Source of the DNA: Prolixibacteraceae bacterium
GTDB lineage: Bacteria > Bacteroidota > Bacteroidia > Bacteroidales > Prolixibacteraceae
Assembly: GCA_019163175.1 (NCBI GenBank)
Contig: JAFLKN010000013.1
Location: 1 to 64,000 of the forward strand
Direction: 5' to 3'
Length of the DNA: 64,000 bases
Position numbers and translations under genes: made by a program
Shown here: positions 43,681 to 53,017 of the stretch, one piece after another
How positions within the stretch are numbered: position 1 is the first letter of the stretch
Layout of the letters: each line of letters starts with the position of its first letter
The notes under the pieces: generated by a model
Databases searched by the model: none
What the model was told of the DNA's origin: nothing
The model's input: the letters and a program-made list of their open reading frames with translations, nothing else

Positions 43681-44342
43681 TAGCTTTGAAATACTAGAAA
43701 GTAATGTTTTATAGGCAAATTACCATGAATTGATCTAAAGCAATAATCCAAATTTGGATTTTCGTTCTGTACTTTTAATAGTATCTCCCCAGAGTTGAAT
43801 CTATTCATTAAATAAGAATTGATCATTGGAACAATATTCTCAGGTGATCCCTGTAAAATATAACCAACCAAACATCCTTTTTCAGGATATTTTCCTGAAA
43901 CAAAATTGTCAATTCCCGTTTCGACATACCTTTTATGAAGACTATCTGCCAGAATTTTTGTTTTTCTGCCTTTTTTAAAACAATCATTTTCAATGAGGTT
44001 TTTTGCTTCTATAAAGTATTCAATACGTTTTCGCTGATCTGTCCAATCTTTAGTAAACCGAAAATCTATTCGTGATGCGGATTTGGCTGATTGTTCCTGA
44101 GACAAAATTGAATCATTCAATAACCGGTACTCATTGAAAATGTTTATATGTAAGTTTATTGCGCGTTCGCTTTTATCAATGTAATCAAAAAAGAGTGCAG
44201 AAATATTTTCTTCTTCCCAGTCAATTGTTACAGTTTTATTTGCTTTAATGAAGGCAAACGCCTCTCCCCATAGAATAAGACAATTCTGGACAAAAGAACT
44301 TTCGAAATCCTGAATGATGGAAGATTTTAATTTGCCTGACAT
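43680..44342 (-). CDS. Possible PD-(D/E)XK nuclease partner of the methylase gene
   Basis: 220-aa protein of no recognised family. A possible PD-(D/E)XK nuclease signature is visible: Asp93 in SRIDFRFTKDW, then IEYFIEAKNL with Glu112-x-Lys114, an E-x-K pair 19 residues after the Asp. A conserved-looking C-terminal part follows (YVETGIDNFVSGKYPEKGCLVGYILQG). The ATG abuts the stop codon of the methylase gene (TAGATG), so translation is coupled and the two probably act together in defence. Length is short for a full restriction enzyme. The nuclease call is inference from one motif. Confidence 0.6.
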   Translation of the reverse strand: MSGKLKSSIIQDFESSFVQNCLILWGEAFAFIKANKTVTIDWEEENISALFFDYIDKSERAINLHINIFNEYRLLNDSILSQEQSAKSASRIDFRFTKDWTDQRKRIEYFIEAKNLIENDCFKKGRKTKILADSLHKRYVETGIDNFVSGKYPEKGCLVGYILQGSPENIVPMINSYLMNRFNSGEILLKVQNENPNLDYCFRSIHGNLPIKHYFLVFQS

Positions 44343-47339
44343 CTATTCTTCCTCCATGTTGATGATTTCAGCTATTAACGATGTAGCATCATCAATGGCT
44401 TGCGACCGGGTCCAAAAGCGCTTTTGGTTGGGTTTTATCAGATAAAGCAAATCATTTTCATAATCAAAATATTTCACTTGTTTTTGAACGTAAATGCTAT
44501 CGGATGTCTTCTTGAGCATATATCGATCAATATTCTTTAAACTTTCCCGAAGAGTATCTATATTTTTTTCTTCTACCGGTTTCTCCTGATTGTCAAAATG
44601 CAGCACAACCATATTTAGCGGATCTCGCAGCCCAACATCATAAATACATGCACTTACTCTTGTTTTTGTAGGGTTGAGAAATGTATTAAACTCGGAACAT
44701 AGCATGTTGGCATAGGCCAGGTTTTCAGGTCGCAAAGTGCGGTGTAAGGCAATGGAGTTATGACCATGATCAAAAAGATCAAGCTGAAACTTTAGGCAAT
44801 CTTCAATCAGGACTTGCTCTTTTGCTTTTAATCCAATTACTTGATAAAGAATGGCATTAAGCTTCTCTTCAACGATTTTAGTTTCTTGATTTGTCGATAC
44901 GGATTTTAGTTGCTCAAAACAATCTCCAATTCCTTGAAGGTGTTCATTATTAATGTCCTTAATTATAGCCGGTAATTCCAGTAATTCTTCAAAAAGTATC
45001 CGTTCACGTTCAATTCCCCAAGAAGAGGAAGATAAGAAAAGAAAATAGGTTGCAAAAACCGAATTAATATATGAAACCAAGGTTTGTTTTATTTCATTGG
45101 TTACTAATCCGTTGATCAGATAAGTTGATTTTAAGGAACTCGCACAATAGTCAATATATGATGCGGCAATCTCGTTGTCATGTTGGCCTTCTTTTACAAC
45201 GACATAAGGTGGAGTAAACAAATCTTTCGTGATTTTTCTGTATTTTCTTTCATTTAAGTAACAGGCTGATTCTTTGGTGTAGTAACGCGTAATTCCTTGC
45301 GTTCTAATGATTCGGGGAGGAATAACTTCAAGTTTATCAGAATCGGCAATATAACCGGTTCCGGTATTCCAAATATTTTTTTCGGTTGAAAAGTACCTTT
45401 TAAGGCTAGGAAAACGACTATTCAATCTAGTTAGAAGTAAAAAATCCTGCATACCTCCCCACATTGCAATTTTCCAGATTTTTGTGTCCGGTTTTTGACA
45501 CTCATTACGAGGTAGTAACTTAATATCCGTACTATCAATTACAATTCCATCAACAAGATTGTTTCTGATGTAGGTTTTGGGCGCACAATATTCTATAGTC
45601 TCAGGAATTATCAATGGCTTTTCTTTTTGGAAATAAACGATACTAATTGGGACTGTAGCACCATCAAATAACTGTTCTCCAAAATTCTTTTCTACTCTTC
45701 TGAAAATGGATAAATTGTAAACCTTTTCCGTATGGTTCTTCGCAAAAAGCCATTTGCGAAAGTGATTGTATTTTTTATTCGTATTGGTAAGACTTTTTGT
45801 ATTGAAAATCAATGCGATTTTCCCTTTGGGAGAAAAGGCCACAGCTTTATCAATAAAAGCAAGTACCATCTGCTGTGGATATTTTCTTTCCTCCAGATAG
45901 TTCTTAATTGAATCTTGTATTTTCTTTGTTCCAAACGGCGGATTCCCAACCACCAAGTCCACTTTTACAAATTCATCAGCATTTACCTGGCCAATGGTAT
46001 CCCTACGCCAAAAGTTTTTTCCTTGTTTCTTTATGGTTGTATCGTCGGGATCGTAAATAAGGTAAGGCAACTGATAGTTAGGCTCAATCCAAAGTGTTTT
46101 GGGGTCAAGTTCGTCAACCAATGCTAAATACAAGCTGAAAGCTGCAACCTTAATTGCAGTTGAGTCTATTTCAATACCATAAATGTTCGAGAGTAAAAGC
46201 TCGCTCAATGTATCAAAACTGATTTTTTTTGTTGGGTTAGCTTTTTTCCATCGTTTAACAAGTCTTTTATAGCTTTCTACCAGAAAGATGCCCGACCCAC
46301 ACGCTGGATCAAGAATTTTAACATTGAAATCTGGATTATCGATTGGTAGTTTATCGTTGAGTATCAGTTCAACCAAACTAAAAGGTGTATAAAACTGACC
46401 TTTCTCGTGTTTCAGTTCGCCCAAGAAGTTTTCATAAATCTCGCTCAACAATTCAATTTGAATAATTTTAAAATTGAAAAGTCTCCATCCATCAAAAAGA
46501 TTAGGTTGATTGGATAAATCACCATCAGTAAAGCACTTTTTTATCAGTCTTAAATGTTCCGGCTTAACAAGTTCCGCTTCACCTTCAATTATTGGAAATA
46601 CATTCCCGTTGAAATGTATTTGCACTTCATTGAATAACTGATAAGTAGCCTTTATATCATCAAGTATTTCAAAATAGCTGCTTGCTCCCGGTAGAATCTT
46701 TTCATAAAGACCAGCTTCCTTTGCCGCACCTTTATCTTCAAGAAAAAGGATAAACAACGAACGCATTAAAAGTGCATGGATGATTTCCAGTTGAGGGATA
46801 TCACTTTTCAGTTCAATGGCCGTTCTTTTCAGGCTATCGACAAGAAATTTATCTAACCTACGCTGAATATTTACCCTGCTTTTTACTTCATAATCGGTTG
46901 TCCAAAGTAACCCACAATCAACGCCGATACGTGAAAATACTTCGGAAAGGATGTGTAAAGCCTGTTCATCTGAGGTTTTGTCGTAACTAAAAATCTGGGC
47001 TTTTGACAGCTTCTTGTTTGGGTCGTCGTCTTCTTCCCCAATATATTCAGGCTTTTCCTGGCAATTATAAATTCTAATTTCAGTGTCGGAAAGGGCAAAT
47101 AACAGTAGTATTTTTCGGTAATTCCAGGCTTTGTGCTGAATTTCTGCAATTTTCTTTAAATAAACGGTATTGAAACTTTTCACCTCAACAAAAAGAACGG
47201 TAGGATTCTTACCTGAAAAGTAAACCTTATCTGCTCCAAGTTGCTCAATTTCATTAAAATTAGGGTACACCGATTTGATTTCTGAATTATCGGTCAGAAA
47301 CTCATCATAACCCAAATTTGTATAAAATTGATTACTCAT
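44343..47339 (-). CDS. Fused nuclease-like/N6-adenine DNA methyltransferase (type IIG-like restriction-modification)
   Basis: 998-aa multidomain protein. Residues 37-54 show a PD-(D/E)XK-like motif (GADKVYF...LFVEVKSF: Asp37, Glu52, Lys54). The central methylase has the class gamma motifs: GQFYTPF (about 314-320), LDPACGSGIF (343-352, SAM binding) and DLVVGNPPFG (461-470, catalytic NPPF). The C-terminal third (about 620-998) is probably the target-recognition region (IWKIAMWGGMQDFLLL, INSVFATYFLFLSSSSWGIERERI). This is the type IIG/Eco57I-like layout: restriction and modification in one chain, adenine methylation. The next gene follows without a gap. Confidence 0.85.
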   Translation of the reverse strand: MSNQFYTNLGYDEFLTDNSEIKSVYPNFNEIEQLGADKVYFSGKNPTVLFVEVKSFNTVYLKKIAEIQHKAWNYRKILLLFALSDTEIRIYNCQEKPEYIGEEDDDPNKKLSKAQIFSYDKTSDEQALHILSEVFSRIGVDCGLLWTTDYEVKSRVNIQRRLDKFLVDSLKRTAIELKSDIPQLEIIHALLMRSLFILFLEDKGAAKEAGLYEKILPGASSYFEILDDIKATYQLFNEVQIHFNGNVFPIIEGEAELVKPEHLRLIKKCFTDGDLSNQPNLFDGWRLFNFKIIQIELLSEIYENFLGELKHEKGQFYTPFSLVELILNDKLPIDNPDFNVKILDPACGSGIFLVESYKRLVKRWKKANPTKKISFDTLSELLLSNIYGIEIDSTAIKVAAFSLYLALVDELDPKTLWIEPNYQLPYLIYDPDDTTIKKQGKNFWRRDTIGQVNADEFVKVDLVVGNPPFGTKKIQDSIKNYLEERKYPQQMVLAFIDKAVAFSPKGKIALIFNTKSLTNTNKKYNHFRKWLFAKNHTEKVYNLSIFRRVEKNFGEQLFDGATVPISIVYFQKEKPLIIPETIEYCAPKTYIRNNLVDGIVIDSTDIKLLPRNECQKPDTKIWKIAMWGGMQDFLLLTRLNSRFPSLKRYFSTEKNIWNTGTGYIADSDKLEVIPPRIIRTQGITRYYTKESACYLNERKYRKITKDLFTPPYVVVKEGQHDNEIAASYIDYCASSLKSTYLINGLVTNEIKQTLVSYINSVFATYFLFLSSSSWGIERERILFEELLELPAIIKDINNEHLQGIGDCFEQLKSVSTNQETKIVEEKLNAILYQVIGLKAKEQVLIEDCLKFQLDLFDHGHNSIALHRTLRPENLAYANMLCSEFNTFLNPTKTRVSACIYDVGLRDPLNMVVLHFDNQEKPVEEKNIDTLRESLKNIDRYMLKKTSDSIYVQKQVKYFDYENDLLYLIKPNQKRFWTRSQAIDDATSLIAEIINMEEE

Positions 47340-47445
47340 TAAACATTTTTAAAAATGAAATTTAAGTGTTTTTTTTCACGATTCAAAACTAAGAGACAAT
47401 TACAGATAACTTATTTTGGTTTAATCAAGTAAGAGTTAATCAGTA

Positions 47446-48645
47446 TTACCTTGAAATCCAATCTTCAGGATCGAGCTTAACATTCTCTTTCCAAATCTGG
47501 AATTTAAGCACCGTTTTTTCGTCATCACCATCGGTACCAATAGTGCCAATGGTTTGTTTTATTGATACTTTTTCGCCCGATTTTACCTGTACATTAACCA
47601 GATTGGAATAGACGGTAAGGAATTTGCCATGACGAATAATAACTGCATAATTTCCTCCGGAAACAACAAATACCCGGCTCACTTCACCGGCAAAAACAGA
47701 ACGAGCCCGGGCACCTCCGGCAGTTGAAATATCAACCCCGTTATTTTTGACCTGAATATTTTTAAGCACCGGATGTTCGTGAACTCCAAAATGATCGGTA
47801 ATTACACCGCGTTCAACAGGCCAGGGAAGACGGCGTTTATTTTGCTCAAAATTTGCAGAGGCAAGTTTTTCTTCAGGGGTCATTTCATAGCCGGTCTTCC
47901 CGGTTTCTTTCGACTTCTGCTTAACCTTTTGGACTTCCTCATCAATAATTTTCTGGATTTCGCGACTCAGTTGGGCATCAATCTTTTGTTGTTCACGCAA
48001 CTTCTTTTCAAATTCTTTTTGCTTTTGCTGCAAGCTTGCCAGGCTCTTGCCTTGTTGTTTTTTCTCCTTATTTAGCTGATCGGCCTCCCGTTTTTTTGCC
48101 TGAAGAAGTGTTTCCTTTTCGGTTCGCTGTTGTTGCAATCTCCCCATCTTTAACTGGATAAGGTCACGAATCCACTGAATTAGCTCTGCCTGCCTTTTCC
48201 GGTATTCGGTGTATTGCTTCAGATACATAATTCGTTTATAGGCCTGATTGAAGCTATTGGATGAAAGTACAAACAATACTTTGCTGTAATTGCTTTGATT
48301 CTTTTGAGCAAACACAATCATACTGGCGTATTCCTTTTTCAATTCATCCAAGTCAGAATTCAATGAATTGACAAGCATTGAATTTTGATCGATAAATTCA
48401 CCCAAAACATTGACTTCCGAGTTTATTCCGGTAATCAGATTGGTACGAAGTTCAATTTGTTTGTTCAGGATTTTATACTTATTCAGGGTCTGCTTTTCGT
48501 TCTTTTTGGCTTCTTCCAACAACCGGGTGGTGTATTTAATCTGCTCGTTTGTTTTCTCCTTTTTTTTGCGCAATTCGTCCAACGACTGACCATTCGTCAG
48601 AACCGAAAGAAGTAAAAAAACCGAAAGAAGTAAAAAGCTCTTCAT
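47446..48645 (-). CDS. EnvC-like murein hydrolase activator / M23 family peptidase
   Basis: 399-aa exported protein. Signal peptide with an unusual duplicated segment (LLLSVFLLLSV) ending near TNGQ. Residues about 22-240 are heptad-rich coiled coil (DELRKKKEKTNEQIKYTTRLLEEA, LQQKQKEFEKKLREQQ), as in EnvC. The C-terminal LytM domain spans about 270-399 (RGVITDHFGVHEHPVLKNIQ, NNGVDISTAGGARARSVFAG, GNYAVIIRHGKF). The domain resembles EnvC, but the zinc ligands HxxxD...HxH look incomplete (NNGVDI in place of HxGxD), suggesting an activator rather than an active peptidase. Last of the dut-TPR-DUF4292 group, 1 nt after the previous gene. Confidence 0.88.
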   Translation of the reverse strand: MKSFLLLSVFLLLSVLTNGQSLDELRKKKEKTNEQIKYTTRLLEEAKKNEKQTLNKYKILNKQIELRTNLITGINSEVNVLGEFIDQNSMLVNSLNSDLDELKKEYASMIVFAQKNQSNYSKVLFVLSSNSFNQAYKRIMYLKQYTEYRKRQAELIQWIRDLIQLKMGRLQQQRTEKETLLQAKKREADQLNKEKKQQGKSLASLQQKQKEFEKKLREQQKIDAQLSREIQKIIDEEVQKVKQKSKETGKTGYEMTPEEKLASANFEQNKRRLPWPVERGVITDHFGVHEHPVLKNIQVKNNGVDISTAGGARARSVFAGEVSRVFVVSGGNYAVIIRHGKFLTVYSNLVNVQVKSGEKVSIKQTIGTIGTDGDDEKTVLKFQIWKENVKLDPEDWISR

Positions 48646-48646
48646 T

Positions 48647-49537
48647 CTAATTGATGTTTATCTGCGTATATTTTTCGGGTACCTTAAACCGAACTTCATT
48701 TTCAGACTCCATTGAAAATCCAGCCAGTTTAACCCTGATTTGTATATTGCTTTCCGGATTAATAAAATTCAGAAATATTTCGCCCGGATACAATTGTTTC
48801 TCAACCGGTGTAAAATCAGAAAAATCTATGTTTAGATTTCTTGAATTTGCCTTATCCTCCATTTTTATTTTCCGGAGTTTATAGGTTTCCGGATCAATAT
48901 AAATAGATTGACGAACCGGTGAATCTGATAGTAATTTGGGTGACTTTCGGTTTGTTCTTCTCCCAGCATCTTTCTGATTTCTACGCGTTGATTTCAGCTT
49001 TTTAAACGACTCCAGCACATACATTCCGGAATCTATTCGGGTCTCATATTCAGAATTATCTTTACTTTCTTTTTCGTCGCGCAGAGCAAAAATATTGTTG
49101 GAAATAATGGAATTAACGGTTGCAAAATCGAGATCCATTTCGAGCCAGGAACTCAGGTAGCTGTAATCGTCAAGAAAGTAATTCTTTTCGATGTAATTGA
49201 TAAATTTTACACTATCAGGAGTAAGCCAAAGGCGACCAACCGGAATGTTTAATTTGGTCAGCATAACTGTTATTCGCTTATCCTTTTCGGCCAGAATGCT
49301 TGCTTTAAAAGAGGTTTTTGTTTTGCCATTATCGAACTGACAATTTATTTTCTTAATGGCCAGATGCTTGTAATCGAAAGCATTGTTTTCAATATTCCTG
49401 ATCAGTTTATTCGTACTTATTGGCTTTGCTGTTGCCGAAGTTGTTGCAACGCGCGTTGTTTTACAGGACGATAAACCTAAAACGAGTACGCCGGCAAGTA
49501 CAAGTACCGAATATTTGAATAAGCTTGTTAATTTCAC
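48647..49537 (-). CDS. DUF4292 lipoprotein
   Basis: 296-aa lipoprotein (LGLSSC, Cys about 25) of the Bacteroidota-specific DUF4292 family: KKINCQFDNGKTKTSFKASI, RITVMLTKLNIPVGRLWLTPDSVKFIN, YLSSWLEMDLDF, and the C-terminal LRKIKMEDKANSRNLNIDFSDF. Its layout recalls LolB/LolA-like folds, so a role in lipoprotein or envelope traffic is possible. Start is GTG at 49537; no ATG is available before the signal peptide. 3 nt after the TPR gene and 1 nt before the EnvC-like gene: one operon. Confidence 0.85.
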   Translation of the reverse strand: MKLTSLFKYSVLVLAGVLVLGLSSCKTTRVATTSATAKPISTNKLIRNIENNAFDYKHLAIKKINCQFDNGKTKTSFKASILAEKDKRITVMLTKLNIPVGRLWLTPDSVKFINYIEKNYFLDDYSYLSSWLEMDLDFATVNSIISNNIFALRDEKESKDNSEYETRIDSGMYVLESFKKLKSTRRNQKDAGRRTNRKSPKLLSDSPVRQSIYIDPETYKLRKIKMEDKANSRNLNIDFSDFTPVEKQLYPGEIFLNFINPESNIQIRVKLAGFSMESENEVRFKVPEKYTQININ

Positions 49538-49540
49538 TTC

Positions 49541-51298
49541 CTATTTTTTATCGAGATAACGTCCCTGCTTGATTTTTTCGACTAAAAATTCAGAAAAATC
49601 ACCAGTTTCCTGAGCTTTTTTCCATTGTTCCATGGCCTTTTCTTTCTGTCCCATCATAAAGAGAATGTCGCCATAGTGTTCTACTATTACACCATTCTTA
49701 TCGCCACCGTTTTTAATCGCCGATTCCATATAAAACTTAGCCAACGTATAATCTTTCCGCATAAACAAGACCCAGGCATAAGTATCCAGATAAGTCGAAT
49801 TTTCGGGATTTGCACGAACAGCTTTTCCACTGAGTTGCTCCGCTTTTTCAAGATTTTCGTTCCTTACCGAAAGATAGTAGGCATAATTGTTCATAGCCAG
49901 CCAGTTTTCCGGATCAAGACTGATTACATTGTCAAAAGCCTTGAATGCCTCCTCTACCCTATTCAGCTTATAATTGGCTTCAGCCCGGTATAAATCAAAC
50001 TGAATTTTCATTGGTTTATTATCCAGCAAGTACGGTTCACCTTCATTCAGAATATCGAGCGCCTCGGTATATTTTTCAAGTTGCAGGCAGGCTACAGCCC
50101 TCAGTCCATATAAAATGGGTTGGTTTGGAAATAACTCAAGTGCCTTTTCTGCATCGGTATAAATACCTTTGAAATCAAGCAAATCATTACTTATCAAGAG
50201 CATGCGCTCCCAAATCATGTAGTTATCTTTTTGAGTCTCCAGCACTTTCCGAAGCTGCTCACGCGCCTCTGTCAGTTTTCCTTTACTAATCAGATATTCA
50301 GCATATACCGTAAAAACGCGGTAATCATCGCCATTTGTCTTCACCAGAATATCAACCAGTTCGTTCACCTGAGCTTCGCTAAAAAATGGTTTATCAGGCT
50401 CGGCAGTAATCATCAGATAATATTGAATTTTAGTTTCAACATCGGCTGACTTGTTTTGAAATCCCTTCCGGGAATATTCCCAAGCTTTTTCCTTATTTTC
50501 TTTTTGACGGTAAAACGAAGTCAGCGAAAACAGTACAAATCCATTTTCCGGCTCAATTTCAAGTATTTTCATGTAATATTTTAAGGCATTATCATCATCT
50601 TTTTCAGAGAGATAATAATCAGCCATCAACCCATAATAACGGGGTTCTTTAGGGTTGTAATCAATGAGTTTTTGAAGCTCGGCCTGTGCTTCCTTTTTCT
50701 TTCCGGCGGCCTGATAAATTTGTTGTTTCTCAACCGAAATCTGATCGTTGATGCCAATCTTTTTTTCCAGTTCGTTATAAACCTCGATGGCCTGATCAAA
50801 CTTTTCGGCAGAAGAAAGCAGTGCGGCATTCATGTACAGGTATTCCAGGTTTTCTGAATCAATTGCATAAAGCTGCTGGTACAAGTCAGCGGCTTTTTTA
50901 TATTGTTTTCCCTGTTGGTAAATCTGTGCCAGCAATACCTTGTACCACTTGTTTTGAGGATCAACAGTGATTGCTTTTTCGAGCAAAAGCGACGAGCTGG
51001 TCTGGTCGCCATTACCACTATGAATTTTAGCCAGCTCGAACATGGCTGACGATGAGTTGGGATTAATCTCCAGGCATTTTGAAAAAAGCGTAATCGCAGC
51101 CTGTTGATTTCCAATCATCTTTTGCTTCAAGCCTTCGATAAAAGTATACTCAAATTCATTTTTATCGTCTTCCGAGATCTTCGATTCCTCCGTTTCAGGT
51201 TTAGACTGAACGGCAGAACTCACTTGTTTTTTAGTCGTTCCGCAAGAGGTAGTCAGGATTGAAACAACTGCAATGTATGCTAAATATCTGTTCTTCAT
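49541..51298 (-). CDS. Tetratricopeptide repeat lipoprotein
   Basis: 585-aa lipoprotein (LTTSC, Cys about 19) built of about twelve TPR motifs, for instance AAITLFSKCLEINPNSSSAMF, KKAADLYQQLYAIDSENLEYLY, DNALKYYMKILEIEPENGFVLF, and a C-terminal AEQLSGKAVRANPENSTYLDTYAWVLF. TPRs bind peptides or partner proteins. Conserved position between dut and DUF4292 suggests an envelope-assembly role, but no function is known. 6 nt after the dut gene. Confidence 0.9.
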   Translation of the reverse strand: MKNRYLAYIAVVSILTTSCGTTKKQVSSAVQSKPETEESKISEDDKNEFEYTFIEGLKQKMIGNQQAAITLFSKCLEINPNSSSAMFELAKIHSGNGDQTSSSLLLEKAITVDPQNKWYKVLLAQIYQQGKQYKKAADLYQQLYAIDSENLEYLYMNAALLSSAEKFDQAIEVYNELEKKIGINDQISVEKQQIYQAAGKKKEAQAELQKLIDYNPKEPRYYGLMADYYLSEKDDDNALKYYMKILEIEPENGFVLFSLTSFYRQKENKEKAWEYSRKGFQNKSADVETKIQYYLMITAEPDKPFFSEAQVNELVDILVKTNGDDYRVFTVYAEYLISKGKLTEAREQLRKVLETQKDNYMIWERMLLISNDLLDFKGIYTDAEKALELFPNQPILYGLRAVACLQLEKYTEALDILNEGEPYLLDNKPMKIQFDLYRAEANYKLNRVEEAFKAFDNVISLDPENWLAMNNYAYYLSVRNENLEKAEQLSGKAVRANPENSTYLDTYAWVLFMRKDYTLAKFYMESAIKNGGDKNGVIVEHYGDILFMMGQKEKAMEQWKKAQETGDFSEFLVEKIKQGRYLDKK

Positions 51299-51304
51299 TC
51301 GTTT

Positions 51305-51739
51305 TTACTTTTTGCCGGTATGACCGAATCCACCGGCTCCGCGTACTGTTTCTTCCAACACTTCAACCTGCTCCCAGCCTATGTGTTCGTGGCGGGCAAT
51401 AACCATCTGGCAAATCCGCTCTCCATGCTGAATTACAAATTCTTCGTTCGACAGATTGACCAGTATAATACCAAGTTCACCACGATAATCAGCATCAATA
51501 GTTCCCGGAGAATTTAAAACGGTTACTCCTTTTTTAATAGCCAAACCGCTCCTGGGACGAATCTGGGCCTCATAACCAACTGGCAATTCAATGAATAAGC
51601 CTGTCGGAACAAGCACTCTTTCAAGCGGTTTTAATACGATAGGTTCAACCAGATTGGCACGGAGATCCATCCCAGCAGAATGCACTGTACTGTATTCGGG
51701 TAATGGATTATTGGATTGATTGACAATTTTTACGATCAT
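51305..51739 (-). CDS. dut: dUTP diphosphatase
   Basis: 144-aa dUTPase hydrolysing dUTP to dUMP and pyrophosphate, limiting uracil in DNA and supplying dTMP synthesis. All five trimeric-dUTPase motifs are seen: HSAGMDLRA (1), RPRSGLA (2), [12 protein letters not shown] (3), GERICQMVI (4) and [11 protein letters not shown] (5). First gene of the dut-TPR-DUF4292-EnvC-like group; hemW lies 81 nt upstream on the same strand. Confidence 0.97.
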   Translation of the reverse strand: MIVKIVNQSNNPLPEYSTVHSAGMDLRANLVEPIVLKPLERVLVPTGLFIELPVGYEAQIRPRSGLAIKKGVTVLNSPGTIDADYRGELGIILVNLSNEEFVIQHGERICQMVIARHEHIGWEQVEVLEETVRGAGGFGHTGKK

Positions 51740-51820
51740 TTCTGTTTAAATTTTTTCAAGCTGCTAAGATATGGATTTATAGCTTGAATGAAATACATTA
51801 AGTTTTCGCATTAACAATAT

Positions 51821-52957
51821 TTAGCAGGATTCAACTACCATAAAATCAGCCATGATTTTGTCTGAAATAAATAATCCGTCCTGACTTAAGGTAAGCTTTC
51901 CCGAAGAATATATGACATGTCCTGACTGTACATATTTTTTGCTTACTTTCTGAAAATGAATGAAGTATTGAGCCGAAAATTCAGTTTTAATGAATTCTTC
52001 TGAAATACCCCAAATTGTACGTAATCCTGTAATAATGTAGTCGTTGTAACTATCTTGTTCGCTCAGAATTTCAGTTTCAAAATAAGGTTCATTATTCTCT
52101 AAACCTTGCAGATATTTGGCTATGGATGAAACATTCCAGCGGCGGCTGTTGATATCAAAAGAGTGGGCAGAAGGACCAATGCCCAGGTATTTTTTACTTT
52201 TCCAGTAAGATGAATTATGTTGCGAATAAAGACCGGGCTTACAAAAGTTCGATATTTCATAGTGCTCGAATCCAGCTTCTTTCAGAATTCGGATTAACAC
52301 CTCAAATTGCTGAAGACTAAGCTCATCAGGAAGTTCCTTCAGGACACCCTTTTTAAGTTGATCGTAAAAAACAGTGCCTTCATGGTAGGTCAAATTGTAG
52401 GCTGAAATGTGCTGAATGTCAAGTTCAACAGCGATACCCACATTTCGCTCCCACTCTTCCAGCGTCTGATTGGGTAGTCCATAAATTAGGTCGATGCTGA
52501 TATTCGAAAAACCAGCCTTCTTTGCCCATTTTACCGATTGAATGGCCTGCATTACACCATGTCTGCGGTTCATCAGTTTCAGATCTGATTCGGCAAAAGA
52601 CTGAATGCCCATACTCAACCGATTAAATCCAATCCCATGGATGGCTGAAAGTATGGCTTGGGATAAATCATCGGGATTCGCTTCCATGGTAATTTCAGCA
52701 TCAATCGAAACCTTGTAATTTTGCCTGATGGTGCTTAAAAGGTCTTTCAATTCATCCATCAGTAAAACGGAGGGTGTTCCGCCACCCAGATAAATGGTAT
52801 TTATTTCTTCCGAATTAAGTTCAGGAGCACGGCTTTCCAATTCATTTTTCAAACCTGCCAGTAAACGGGCTTTCTGGGTTAAATCAGTTGATTTAAAAAA
52901 ATCGCAGTAATGGCAACGTTTCCGGCAAAAAGGAATGTGAATGTAAATTCCGGCCAT
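51821..52957 (-). CDS. hemW: Radical SAM heme chaperone HemW
   Basis: 378-aa protein of the HemW/HemN-like radical SAM family. The cluster motif is IPFCRKRCHYCDF (CxxxCxxC), followed by NTIYLGGGTPSVL, EITMEANPDD and NRLSMGIQSF. C-terminal HemW domain about 240-378 (NSSYWKSKKYLGIGPSAHSF). The family delivers heme to target enzymes and is not a coproporphyrinogen oxidase, though it is often so annotated. Usually near dut or rdgB in Bacteroidota. It starts at ATG 52957 and may be co-transcribed with dut. Confidence 0.92.
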   Translation of the reverse strand: MAGIYIHIPFCRKRCHYCDFFKSTDLTQKARLLAGLKNELESRAPELNSEEINTIYLGGGTPSVLLMDELKDLLSTIRQNYKVSIDAEITMEANPDDLSQAILSAIHGIGFNRLSMGIQSFAESDLKLMNRRHGVMQAIQSVKWAKKAGFSNISIDLIYGLPNQTLEEWERNVGIAVELDIQHISAYNLTYHEGTVFYDQLKKGVLKELPDELSLQQFEVLIRILKEAGFEHYEISNFCKPGLYSQHNSSYWKSKKYLGIGPSAHSFDINSRRWNVSSIAKYLQGLENNEPYFETEILSEQDSYNDYIITGLRTIWGISEEFIKTEFSAQYFIHFQKVSKKYVQSGHVIYSSGKLTLSQDGLFISDKIMADFMVVESC

Positions 52958-53017
52958 CAGAAATGAATAATTTTCTGTTGAATTGATTTAAGCAAAACTT
53001 AAATCTGAAAAACAGGT

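Noticed and set aside
43680-47339. BREX, DISARM or type I restriction system
   Set aside because: No brx/drm genes, no HsdR helicase and no separate HsdS; the one-chain nuclease-methylase layout fits type IIG better.
47384-47391. TAGTTTTG (minus) as the methylase promoter
   Set aside because: A -7 match only; the -33 position has no TTTG/TTG at 17-23 nt.
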